The notes under the pieces were generated by a model. It had not been told where the DNA came from. It saw only the letters and a list, made by a program, of their open reading frames with translations, and did no database searches. From Candidatus Methanophagales archaeon (GTDB taxonomy: Archaea; Halobacteriota; Syntropharchaeia; Alkanophagales; Methanospirareceae), in NCBI GenBank assembly GCA_003601795.1, contig PIXU01000235.1, forward strand, positions 1 to 5,391: a DNA stretch of 5,391 nucleotides. Reading direction: 5' to 3'. The first letter of the stretch is position 1. Every line of letters begins with the position of its first letter. Positions 1-5,391 of the stretch are shown piece by piece. The translations under genes were made by a program, and so were the position numbers.

Positions 1-342
1 ATTCCAATGACCTGAGTAACTCACACCATAAAACGCAATACCATCAACTGAGGCACCTACAAAAAGGTAATCAGGAATTTCTGCTGTCCGTGTCCAGTGG
101 TTAAAGAATAACTCCGCATCCCTAGCTTCGCTTAGGTCAAAGGGACCATAAACCATCCAGGCACTCATATTAGGTAGATATGGATAAGAGAGATTGAAGA
201 TACTACCAAGACAATAGGCACTATATTCGCCTGAAATGCTTCTCCAAGTAGTTTTACCCCAGGTTGCTGGTAGTGGTTCTGATTCGTTATAAAAAACGGT
301 CCAGTTTTCACCCGGGAAATCCCCCTCGAAATCTTCAGTCAT
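1..342 (-). CDS. Partial extracellular beta-sandwich (MAM / immune inhibitor A-like) domain protein
   Basis: An open frame of 114 codons starts at the ATG at 342-340 and leaves the window at its left edge, so the C-terminus is missing. The translation has the pattern of secreted jelly-roll modules found beside proteases and adhesins: TEDFEGDFPGENWTV at residues 2-16, then WGKTTWRSISGEYSAYC at 29-45, then NMSAWMVYGPFDLS at 58-71, and DYLFVGASVDG at 91-101. These match the 'EDFEG..P..W', 'WG...R..SG.YSA.C' and 'M.AWM.YGPFDLS..' blocks I know from such domains; the family name is recalled, not searched. There is no signal peptide and no ribosome binding site before the ATG. The same frame stays open upstream to 447 without any ATG, GTG or TTG, overlapping the end of the I42 gene. 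The ATG is therefore probably an internal methionine, and this is probably the C-terminal part of a larger secreted protein broken by a frameshift. Confidence 0.6.
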   Translation of the reverse strand, partial: MTEDFEGDFPGENWTVFYNESEPLPATWGKTTWRSISGEYSAYCLGSIFNLSYPYLPNMSAWMVYGPFDLSEARDAELFFNHWTRTAEIPDYLFVGASVDGIAFYGVSYSGHWN

Positions 343-398
343 TATGGTGCTCCAGGATCGCGTGTTTTGAAATTTCTCTTTTGTTTGTTTAACAGGCT

Positions 399-1121
399 TT
401 ATCCTGGCTTCTGGTCCAATATAACTTTTGGCCCTTCTTTTGTAAGTTCAAGCCTTGCAAACCTTGCTGAGTATTCACTCCGGTTAGTAGAAGCCGTTAA
501 CCCCCCTTTAGCTTTTGCTTTAGCCTCTTCTAATGTGTGTTGAATAGAAGCTAGAGGGAGACTACTGTTTACCCTTATCATATAGTAATCTTCTGGCGTT
601 TGTTCCCATGGTCGCTGATACACTAATTTGGGTGAACAGATACCTGTGTCGTTTACTTCAAAGCGAATAATCTGCTTTTGTGGTGCACCAAAAAGATTCG
701 TTTCTGGTTCTCCAAATTCCATACCCATGAATCTCAATATATTTTCGTTTGACTCTACTACCTCCCACCTGTATCCCGTAGAAGGATTACTGTTTAATTC
801 AATAACCAACTCCTGGCCTTTGTAAACACTAATGGAACTACCATTATCTCGTTCTGTCAGTACAACTTGTTTAGGAATAGTCGCTGATAAATTTTGACCA
901 TAAATCACTTTTGAGTCCCTGTCCGGAGACGCATTCGAAACTTTGCTCCCTTCTCCTACCATACCGCTAACGTGCTCATGCTCATAGAGAGTGCCCGACG
1001 AGGCGTTAGGATGGTTTTCCTGCCACTCGCTCGCTTGGACGACTCCAACACTGATCGCAAGCACAATCGTCAGTATCGAAATCACTGCCACAATGCTCAG
1101 CTCTTTCGCTTTTTCTTCCAT
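399..1121 (-). CDS. Secreted protein with chagasin-like (MEROPS I42) cysteine protease inhibitor domain
   Basis: The protein is exported and carries an inhibitor fold that in characterised relatives blocks papain-like (C1) cysteine proteases. Numbering below is from an upstream GTG at 1136, five codons before the chosen start. A signal peptide or anchor is clear: basic KEKMEEKAKE followed by a hydrophobic stretch at 14-34, with likely cleavage near VQA-SEW (35-36). The I42 domain spans about 85-190 and shows all three inhibitory loops: NPSTGY (117-122), a FGAPQ segment (149-153) and the RPWE motif (175-178). A low-complexity Ala/Lys linker (205-212) follows, then a short tail and TAA. I choose the ATG at 1121-1119 because the perfect SD AGGAGGTGA overlaps the upstream GTG; the product is then 240 residues. 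The tail after about residue 190 resembles no I42 extension I know, and a -1 shift here joins the frame to the downstream beta-sandwich domain, so this may be the N-terminal half of one protein. Chagasin assignment is firm; target protease unknown. Confidence 0.8.
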   Translation of the reverse strand: MEEKAKELSIVAVISILTIVLAISVGVVQASEWQENHPNASSGTLYEHEHVSGMVGEGSKVSNASPDRDSKVIYGQNLSATIPKQVVLTERDNGSSISVYKGQELVIELNSNPSTGYRWEVVESNENILRFMGMEFGEPETNLFGAPQKQIIRFEVNDTGICSPKLVYQRPWEQTPEDYYMIRVNSSLPLASIQHTLEEAKAKAKGGLTASTNRSEYSARFARLELTKEGPKVILDQKPG

Positions 1122-1132
1122 TTTTTCTTTCT

Positions 1133-1141
1133 TCACCTCCT
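1133..1141 (-). promoter_or_regulatory. Ribosome binding site of the I42 gene; decides the start
   Basis: The minus strand reads AGGAGGTGA, a full match to the archaeal 16S 3' end. It physically covers the GTG at 1136, which therefore cannot be the initiation codon for this site. The ATG at 1121 follows after 11 bases, a little long but workable. Confidence 0.75.
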
Positions 1142-1161
1142 AATTTCTAATTTCTAATTTC
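1141..1161 (-). repeat. Heptamer tandem repeat in the I42 leader
   Basis: On the plus strand TAATTTC occurs three times head to tail (1141-1147, 1148-1154, 1155-1161), followed by a degenerate AATTTTC at 1162-1168. On the transcribed strand these are GAAATTA units running directly into the AGGAGGTGA ribosome binding site, whose first base belongs to the last unit. The stretch is A+T only apart from one C per unit and is probably unstructured leader; slippage could change the length of the 5' UTR. Confidence 0.7.
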
Positions 1162-1190
1162 AATTTTCAGTTTTTTTTACTTCTGTTCGT

Positions 1191-1205
1191 GGGAAATATT
1201 TTCCC
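1191..1205. promoter_or_regulatory. Perfect palindrome at the predicted I42 transcription start (possible operator)
   Basis: GGGAAA-tat-TTTCCC is a perfect 6 bp inverted repeat with a 3 bp centre. It begins about 25 bp downstream of the TATA box at 1230-1237, so it sits on or just after the expected transcription start of the I42 gene. A dimeric repressor bound here would block initiation. The regulator is unknown and no regulator gene is in the window. The palindrome is seen directly; the operator role is inferred. Confidence 0.45.
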
Positions 1206-1229
1206 GCTGTTATTTGTGTTAAAAGAAGG

Positions 1230-1237
1230 TATATAAA
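1230..1237 (-). promoter_or_regulatory. TATA box candidate for the I42 gene
   Basis: The minus strand reads TTTATATA, identical to the archaeal TATA consensus, in the spacer upstream of the I42 gene. With the usual 22-27 bp to the start site, transcription would begin near 1205-1210 and give a leader of roughly 85 bases ending in the heptamer repeat and the ribosome binding site. I see no clear purine-rich BRE immediately upstream. Confidence 0.5.
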
Positions 1238-1317
1238 TAACCATAGGGACTTCAAGTAAGGGGGTAGAACACATGTATCTGTTTTTCAACACGGGCATGA
1301 GATAACCGAGAAGATAA

Positions 1318-1332
1318 TTGTAGCAGCTACAA
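1318..1332. repeat. Perfect 7 bp palindrome in the glycosyltransferase-I42 spacer
   Basis: TTGTAGC-a-GCTACAA is a perfect inverted repeat with a single central base. The one-base loop makes an RNA hairpin poor and a protein-binding site more plausible. It lies about 80 bp upstream of the I42 TATA box and about 140 bp after the glycosyltransferase stop, so it could be an activator site for the former. No T-rich tract follows it, which argues against a terminator. The rest of 1122-1470 shows no coding frame and no further structure that I can support. Confidence 0.4.
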
Positions 1333-1470
1333 AATGCATACTACACCTGGTTCTGTTCAGGGTTTTTGGGGGAAGAGATATACCAAAATTCGCTCCCGCC
1401 CCTTTGCTTTTCCCTCTTTTCCTGCTTCGTTTACATTCATATAGTGCATCGAAGTTTTATCTTTCTTTCC

Positions 1471-3879
1471 TTACAACTTAAAGGTTTCATTCTTCATTTG
1501 TAGTCCCTTTCTTATGATGTCATTTAATCTTGTTTTCATAATTTCGGGCTCGCACCTTTCCCGAACATATCCAATGGCATTTCGTTGTATCTGATACCAT
1601 AATTTTTCATTTCGATATAATTTTATAATTTTTTGTACAAAATCTTCTGTACTTTTCGCTACCAAAACTTCGGCACCATCTGTTAAATCAAGTTGCAAGG
1701 CGGTTAATTCAGAAACTACGGAAGGAATACCAAAACTCATGGCTTCTATCAACTTCAACGGAATGCCAGCAGAAAATCTATGTGGCACAACGAAAACACG
1801 ACAGTTCTCATAGTATTCTCTGAGGTCTTTACCATCAACATATCCAGTCACAATAATAGAAGATGATGAAAGTTTTTTAATCGAATCGGGTGGATTTATT
1901 CCAATGATAAAAAATCTACAAGATATCTCCTTGCGTAACCTGGGAAAAACATCTTTTACAAAATAGAGAACTGCATCTTCGTTTGGAGACTCTTGAGCTA
2001 AAAATCCACCAACAAAAAGTATGTCCTTTCTTTCATGGAAACCATTCTCAGGGTTCTTTACAACTACCGGATGTCCCCAAACTACTATGTTATTTATGTT
2101 ATTCAATCCCCCCTTCTCTATAATCGTTCTCCTCTCTCTTTCTGAGACAGTTATAATCCAATCCGCTTTCTTCATTATATCTATCTCCTTGTTAATCATA
2201 GCTTCAGCATCATCCTCTTTTAGCTCTATTCCTTTTACTTTTGCCTTTAATATCTCACGTATTGAGGACATAGCTTCAGCATCGTATAATAGAATAGCCT
2301 TTGAAAAGAATCTTTTAATTGTGTCGAAGGTCTTTTCCATATTATGTGGTCTACTTACCAGAATTAAATCATAATAGTCGGCTCTATCTTTTGCAAATTG
2401 AGAGAAGTCTAATCTTACTCCATAAAAAACTTCAATGCCTGATTGTTGGAATTCATTCGTATATGGTTGCCATGGAGTTGCGTTACCTAACGGAAAAAAT
2501 GTTACTTTATATCCCAATTCGGCTAAGAATTTCAGCATGCAGTATGCTCGGGGATAGCCAGAGCCCAAGTATGGTACGGGAACTCTATCATCTAAAACAA
2601 GTATTCTATTTCCTTGACGTATGTCTCTAGCGATTAAAACATTATTTGGAGAAGGGTGTAATTTATCTCTAAGGTCTTTCCTTTTTGCAATAAACTTAGA
2701 CCGGTTAGCTTCCATAAGGACTGTTGCTTTTTCATAGGAACCACTCATGGATTCATAATGAAAAACTACTACATTAGGCTGGAAAACTACCTTATAGCCA
2801 AGTCCCCAAATCCCGAGACATAAATCGGAATCTTCATAACATGCCGGAATATATCGCTCATCAAAACCACCAAGACTCTGGAATAAATCCTTGCGAACAA
2901 GTAAACAAGCACCTGAACAGTAATCCACTTCTCTAAGATATGAATACTCAGGACGCATAGGGTTATCTCCCTGACCATATCCCAATGCTGAACCGTCACT
3001 CCAGATTATGCTCCCGGCTTCCTGTAATCTCCCATTATGCCAGATTAATTTACATCCAACGGCTCCACATTTAGGATAGTTTTCTATTGTTTTTACTAAA
3101 TTTGAAAGCCATCCAGGAGTAACGATAACGTCGTTGTTCAAAAATAGTAGATACTTACCTTTAGCTTTGTTCGCACCTTGATTGCAGCCCTTTATAAATC
3201 CTGAATTCTCGTCATTTTTGATGATTGTAACGTTTTCTACCCGGTCTAACAAATAAGTTGTTTCATCAGTAGACCCATTATCTACTATTATCAACTCGTA
3301 TGGAACGTCTGTGTGTGCCAATATACTCTCTAAATGTTGATATGTAAACGCAGCCTTATTAAACGTTAGTGTTATAATTGAGACAATTGGTTCTTCGAAT
3401 TTAGGAAAAGATAGCTTAATATCCGGTTGAGATAGGAGATGTAACAATTGATATCCCATAAAAGTTTCTAATGATTTTTCTGATACCTCTGTTCTATCCT
3501 GGAAGGTTTCTAATATTTTTCTTTCTGTGCTCATAGCTATTTGCTCTTTAGGCTTCTTCCACCAAAAACGCCCCATGCCTTCATTCGCTATCTTTCTCAA
3601 CTCAATTATCCCTAAATCATACCATCTCCTCCTTCTTGTCCCCTGCGGCAGTAATCGCACAATGAAGGAGTGCCATTTCATTACCATTTTCCATGTTACG
3701 CTTGATTTTATAGAATTTAACTCGGCGTTAATTCTCGAATTCTCATTGCTTAATCTGTCTTTTTCTTCTTCAATCTCTTTTATCTTCGCATCTTTTTGTG
3801 TAATGAGGTCCCATATATCTGCTACTTCTCCCTCAAAGCTCTGGACATGCTTATTTGTTTCTCCCAAACTTCTTTCCAA
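1471..3879 (-). CDS. Bifunctional glycosyltransferase: coiled coil + GT2 + GT4-like
   Basis: An 802-residue cytoplasmic or membrane-peripheral protein that should add two sugars to a growing surface glycan. Residues about 1-58 are a charged heptad-like coiled coil. It is followed by SSVTWKMVMKWH (59-70) and the basic PQGTRRRR (78-85), a linker common at the start of polysaccharide glycosyltransferases. The GT2 domain covers about 164-380: PIVSIITLTFN (164-174), nucleotide-binding DNGSTD (200-205), the DXD-equivalent LNND (247-250), GGFDERY (337-343), the catalytic YEDSDL (348-353) and FHYES (373-377). A GT-B domain of the GT4 type covers about 424-790: ILVLDDRVP (426-434), ADWIITVSERER (572-583), DILFVGGF (619-626) and GIPLKLIEAMSFGIPSV (705-721). 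E712 is the family Glu; the first Glu of the EX7E motif is replaced (A704), as I recall for this fused subfamily. The start is TTG with a well-placed ribosome binding site and an in-frame stop just upstream. Sugar donors cannot be deduced; the adjacent dehydratase suggests a deoxyhexose. Confidence 0.9.
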   Translation of the reverse strand: MERSLGETNKHVQSFEGEVADIWDLITQKDAKIKEIEEEKDRLSNENSRINAELNSIKSSVTWKMVMKWHSFIVRLLPQGTRRRRWYDLGIIELRKIANEGMGRFWWKKPKEQIAMSTERKILETFQDRTEVSEKSLETFMGYQLLHLLSQPDIKLSFPKFEEPIVSIITLTFNKAAFTYQHLESILAHTDVPYELIIVDNGSTDETTYLLDRVENVTIIKNDENSGFIKGCNQGANKAKGKYLLFLNNDVIVTPGWLSNLVKTIENYPKCGAVGCKLIWHNGRLQEAGSIIWSDGSALGYGQGDNPMRPEYSYLREVDYCSGACLLVRKDLFQSLGGFDERYIPACYEDSDLCLGIWGLGYKVVFQPNVVVFHYESMSGSYEKATVLMEANRSKFIAKRKDLRDKLHPSPNNVLIARDIRQGNRILVLDDRVPVPYLGSGYPRAYCMLKFLAELGYKVTFFPLGNATPWQPYTNEFQQSGIEVFYGVRLDFSQFAKDRADYYDLILVSRPHNMEKTFDTIKRFFSKAILLYDAEAMSSIREILKAKVKGIELKEDDAEAMINKEIDIMKKADWIITVSERERRTIIEKGGLNNINNIVVWGHPVVVKNPENGFHERKDILFVGGFLAQESPNEDAVLYFVKDVFPRLRKEISCRFFIIGINPPDSIKKLSSSSIIVTGYVDGKDLREYYENCRVFVVPHRFSAGIPLKLIEAMSFGIPSVVSELTALQLDLTDGAEVLVAKSTEDFVQKIIKLYRNEKLWYQIQRNAIGYVRERCEPEIMKTRLNDIIRKGLQMKNETFKL

Positions 3880-3888
3880 TTCTGTTAT

Positions 3889-3894
3889 CCTCCC
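3889..3894 (-). promoter_or_regulatory. Ribosome binding site supporting the TTG start of the glycosyltransferase
   Basis: The minus strand reads GGGAGG followed by nine bases and then TTG at 3879-3877. An in-frame TAA directly precedes the GGGAGG, and the next methionine codon is about 65 codons downstream, after the coiled coil. TTG is therefore the best start. Confidence 0.65.
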
Positions 3895-3940
3895 TTATAT
3901 CGTCCTTGATTCTTTATTTGACCATAGAAAAGCTGTCTCC

Positions 3941-3954
3941 CTAATAACTATTAG
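3941..3954. repeat. Palindrome overlapping upstream element A
   Basis: CTAATA-ac-TATTAG is a perfect 6 bp inverted repeat with a 2 bp centre. Its right arm is the first half-site of element A, and a third TATTAG lies at 3975-3980. TAACTATTAGC occurs exactly twice (3945-3955 and 3971-3981), 26 bp apart. Copy B lacks the left arm of this palindrome, so the palindrome is specific to the glycosyltransferase promoter region. Confidence 0.5.
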
Positions 3955-3987
3955 CACTGACACTTAAAGTTAACTATTAGCGATTGC
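3950..3987 (-). repeat. Upstream element, copy A (before the glycosyltransferase)
   Basis: 38 bp that match 5069-5110 at 34 of 38 positions, the only gap being a run of 3 A here against 7 A in copy B. The shared plus-strand core begins ATTAGCAC, continues GACACTTAAA and GTTAAC, then ATTAG, and ends ATTGC. It lies 70 bp before the TTG start. In transcript orientation it contains AACTTTAAGTG, a possible weak TATA-like box. Likely a shared promoter or regulator-binding element; a remnant of a mobile-element end is the alternative. Confidence 0.7.
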
Positions 3988-4036
3988 TGGAGAAGTTAGA
4001 TGGTACGTGAAATGCCAGGCTATTGTGATGCATCCT

Positions 4037-4996
4037 TCATACCAACCCCCTCCAATAGTCCAGCAGATCCTTCATCGTGTCTTCAAACGCTATCTTCGGT
4101 TCCCAACCTGTCCTCTGTCTGAACTTAGAGCAATCACACAGCAGTATTTCAACATCAGAAGGTCGCATTCTCTCAGGGTCCTGTTTGACCTCCATCTTCA
4201 CATCGGTCATATCCAGCAATAAATCCAGCACAGACCGTATATTCCTCGCAACTCCTGTGCAGATGTTATACACTTCTCCGAATTCACATTTCTGCACACT
4301 CAGCCAGTAAGCATTCGCAATATCTCGGACGTCTGTGAAATCTCGCTGTGCATTCAAATTACCCACGTGTATCACAGGCGGTTTCAATCCTCTCTCGATT
4401 TCCGCAATCTGTTTGGCGAAGTTTGAGCTGACAAAAGGCTCACCTCTTCTCGGTCCAGTATGATTGAACGCTCTTGTCCGGACGATTTTCAAGCCATAGC
4501 TTTGATGATACTGATAGCCCAGTAAGTCTGTTGCAACTTTACTAACGGCATATGGGCTCAGTGGTCTCAGTGGATTGGTCTCTTTTATCGGTAGTTCGTC
4601 CGGGAAAACCATACCATACTCCTCAGATGACCCGGCGACCTGGATCCTTGGGTCCGAATTTGAATTTCTGATTGCTTCGAACAAGTTCAATGTCCCGATG
4701 ATATTCGTTACCACGGTTTCGGAAGGTGCCTTCCATGAGGTTGGAACAAAAGACTGAGCTGCCAGGTGAAAGATATAATCGGGCTCAACATTGTCTATCG
4801 TCTTTTGCATCGAATATGCATCCTTTATATCGGTCTCGATTAACCCTATCTTATCTTGGATATGTTTTATGTTATCCAACTTGCTTCTCCATCTTATGGT
4901 GCCATATACTTCCATACCTCGCTCTAATAAAAATTCCGCCAGGTGCGACCCCACAAAACCGGAGATTCCTGTTATCAGTACTCGTTCTCCTTGCAT
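4037..4996 (-). CDS. gmd: GDP-mannose 4,6-dehydratase (extended SDR family)
   Basis: A 319-residue cytosolic enzyme predicted to convert GDP-D-mannose to GDP-4-dehydro-6-deoxy-D-mannose, the branch point to GDP-rhamnose, GDP-fucose and related sugars. The Rossmann NAD(P) motif TGISGFVG is at 9-16 and HLAAQ at 77-81. The catalytic set is visible: S123 and E125 in GSSEEYG, and Y149/K153 in YAVSK. A Glu at the E125 position is typical of 4,6-dehydratases. FNHTGPRRGEPF (177-188) carries the paired Arg common in this enzyme, followed by VGNLNAQRDFTDVRD (211-225) and RMRPSDVEIL with TGWEP (276-300). The length is normal and the gene intact. The ATG start directly precedes the Rossmann strand; the ribosome binding site is weak (purine-rich GGATGGA about 9 bases upstream). 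Sampled lines look G+C-richer (about 47-52%) than the neighbouring glycosyltransferase (about 30-45%). The related GDP-4-keto-6-deoxymannose reductase (RMD) shares the fold and cannot be fully excluded. Confidence 0.8.
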   Translation of the reverse strand: MQGERVLITGISGFVGSHLAEFLLERGMEVYGTIRWRSKLDNIKHIQDKIGLIETDIKDAYSMQKTIDNVEPDYIFHLAAQSFVPTSWKAPSETVVTNIIGTLNLFEAIRNSNSDPRIQVAGSSEEYGMVFPDELPIKETNPLRPLSPYAVSKVATDLLGYQYHQSYGLKIVRTRAFNHTGPRRGEPFVSSNFAKQIAEIERGLKPPVIHVGNLNAQRDFTDVRDIANAYWLSVQKCEFGEVYNICTGVARNIRSVLDLLLDMTDVKMEVKQDPERMRPSDVEILLCDCSKFRQRTGWEPKIAFEDTMKDLLDYWRGLV

Positions 4997-5068
4997 GTTA
5001 TTCTTCCATCCATCCTTCCTTTTCTTAATCTTTTCTGTACCTCAACTGTTGTTGTCCCCCAAAAGATT

Positions 5069-5110
5069 ATTAGCACGGACACTTAAAAAAAGTTAACCAT
5101 TAGATATTGC
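5069..5110 (-). repeat. Upstream element, copy B (before the dehydratase)
   Basis: 42 bp, the partner of 3950-3987 in the same orientation. It lies 72 bp before the ATG at 4996, almost the same distance as copy A from its own start. Differences are T/G, T/C and two adjacent changes near the ATTGC end, plus four extra bases in the central A run. The two ATTAG half-sites are 30 bp apart here against 26 bp in copy A. As a pair the copies are direct repeats bracketing the dehydratase gene. Confidence 0.7.
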
Positions 5111-5119
5111 AGATGATAG

Positions 5120-5151
5120 GCACATTCCTCTTCAATTTATCCCAAATGTGC
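5120..5151. repeat. Inverted repeat upstream of element B
   Basis: GCACATT at 5120-5126 is the exact reverse complement of AATGTGC at 5145-5151, with an 18 bp spacer. It lies 10 bp beyond the end of element B. The spacing of arm centres (25 bp) would suit a dimeric regulator upstream of the dehydratase promoter; a long-loop RNA hairpin is less likely. A 7 bp pair can occur by chance, so support is modest. Confidence 0.3.
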
Positions 5152-5170
5152 GGAATATGGGTTAAAGATA

Positions 5171-5217
5171 GTAAAAAGGGAAAATTAAGATGGTAGATGG
5201 TAATTAGCTTTTTAAGC
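5171..5217 (-). terminator. Weak terminator-like stretch for a gene entering from the right
   Basis: On the minus strand a small hairpin (GCTT-AAA-AAGC, 5207-5217) is followed by a T-rich run that includes TTTTCCCTTTTT (5173-5184). Archaeal termination needs only T-rich tracts, so this could end a transcript from the right edge before the dehydratase promoter begins. The evidence is compositional only. Confidence 0.2.
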
Positions 5218-5233
5218 CCTGTTTTGTTCGGAA

Positions 5234-5391
5234 TTAATTGATAGTGGTTAAATTAATAGCTCCGTTATAATCTTGTGAAATCTTGAGGGTTTGGTTTTTA
5301 TGTAGCTCAGCTATCAAATACTCCAAATCATCTCCGCCACCGCAATCGTAACCGCAATGCAAATGAAACCGATACAACAGCAACAGCAATA
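5234..5391 (-). CDS. Possible C-terminal end of an unidentified gene (low confidence)
   Basis: A frame of 51 codons is open from the right edge to a TAA at 5234-5236. It begins with a Leu run encoded by CTG/TTG repeats, then HCGYDCGGGDDLEYLIAEL and a polar, protein-like tail ending TTIN. I recognise no family. A second minus frame ends earlier with hydrophobic GFICIAVTIAVAEMIWSI, and the plus strand also has a short open stretch with ATG codons at 5357 and 5363, so the coding frame is ambiguous. The simple-sequence end makes a chance frame quite possible. Confidence 0.2.
   Translation of the reverse strand, partial: LLLLLYRFHLHCGYDCGGGDDLEYLIAELHKNQTLKISQDYNGAINLTTIN

Noticed and set aside
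1122..1136. GTG start at 1136 for the I42 gene
   Set aside because: The perfect Shine-Dalgarno sequence covers this codon, leaving no spacing; the ATG at 1121 is better placed.
1318..1332. Terminator of the glycosyltransferase transcript
   Set aside because: The palindrome has a one-base loop and no T tract follows on the minus strand.
2021..2630. Two plus-strand open frames of 117 and 103 codons
   Set aside because: They lie wholly inside the glycosyltransferase on the opposite strand, overlap each other, and show no domain or ribosome binding site; the minus-strand translation has clear motifs.
3527..3967. Plus-strand open frame of 146 codons
   Set aside because: It is antisense to the coiled-coil N-terminus of the glycosyltransferase, and its Ser/Phe/Ile-rich product is what antisense of Glu/Lys-rich codons gives.
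3950..5110. Reading the two elements as the ends of one insertion sequence
   Set aside because: They are in direct, not inverted, orientation and the gene between them is a sugar-nucleotide enzyme, not a transposase. A remnant of separate element ends is still possible.
3900..5110. CRISPR array based on the repeated element
   Set aside because: Only two copies, more than 1 kb apart with a gene between them.

Overview
The window looks archaeal. Reasons: a Shine-Dalgarno sequence that matches the archaeal anti-SD (AGGAGGTGA), an exact TTTATATA TATA-box candidate, mixed TTG/ATG starts, A+T-rich spacers, and a signal peptide and protease-inhibitor domain of a kind I associate with methanogen- or methanotroph-type Euryarchaeota. 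That placement is inference; no marker gene is present. All convincing genes lie on the minus strand, so the window is best read from right to left.

Right end to 5000: a region of about 390 bp without a clear gene. It holds a low-confidence open frame that runs off the edge, a weak terminator-like stretch, an inverted repeat and one copy (B) of a repeated upstream element. From 4996 to 4037 is an SDR-family nucleotide-sugar enzyme, best read as GDP-mannose 4,6-dehydratase. From 4036 to 3880 is a short spacer carrying the second copy (A) of the same element. From 3879 to 1471 is an 802-residue two-domain glycosyltransferase: a coiled-coil N-terminus, then a GT2 domain, then a GT4-like domain. 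Together the two genes suggest a locus that makes a deoxyhexose donor and assembles a surface polysaccharide or glycoprotein glycan.

From 1470 to 1122 is a 350 bp regulatory spacer with a TATA box, a perfect palindrome at the predicted transcription start, a second palindrome and a heptamer tandem repeat. From 1121 to 399 is a secreted chagasin-like (I42) inhibitor-domain protein. From 342 to the left edge is an extracellular beta-sandwich (MAM/immune-inhibitor-A-like) domain. This domain has no signal peptide, and its reading frame stays open upstream into the end of the I42 gene, so the two were probably one secreted polypeptide now split by a -1 frameshift.

The two most notable observations are the 38/42 bp element repeated at almost the same distance (about 70 bp) upstream of both sugar genes, and the likely frameshift that separates the I42 domain from the downstream extracellular domain. 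I saw no tRNA, rRNA, CRISPR array or transposase gene.
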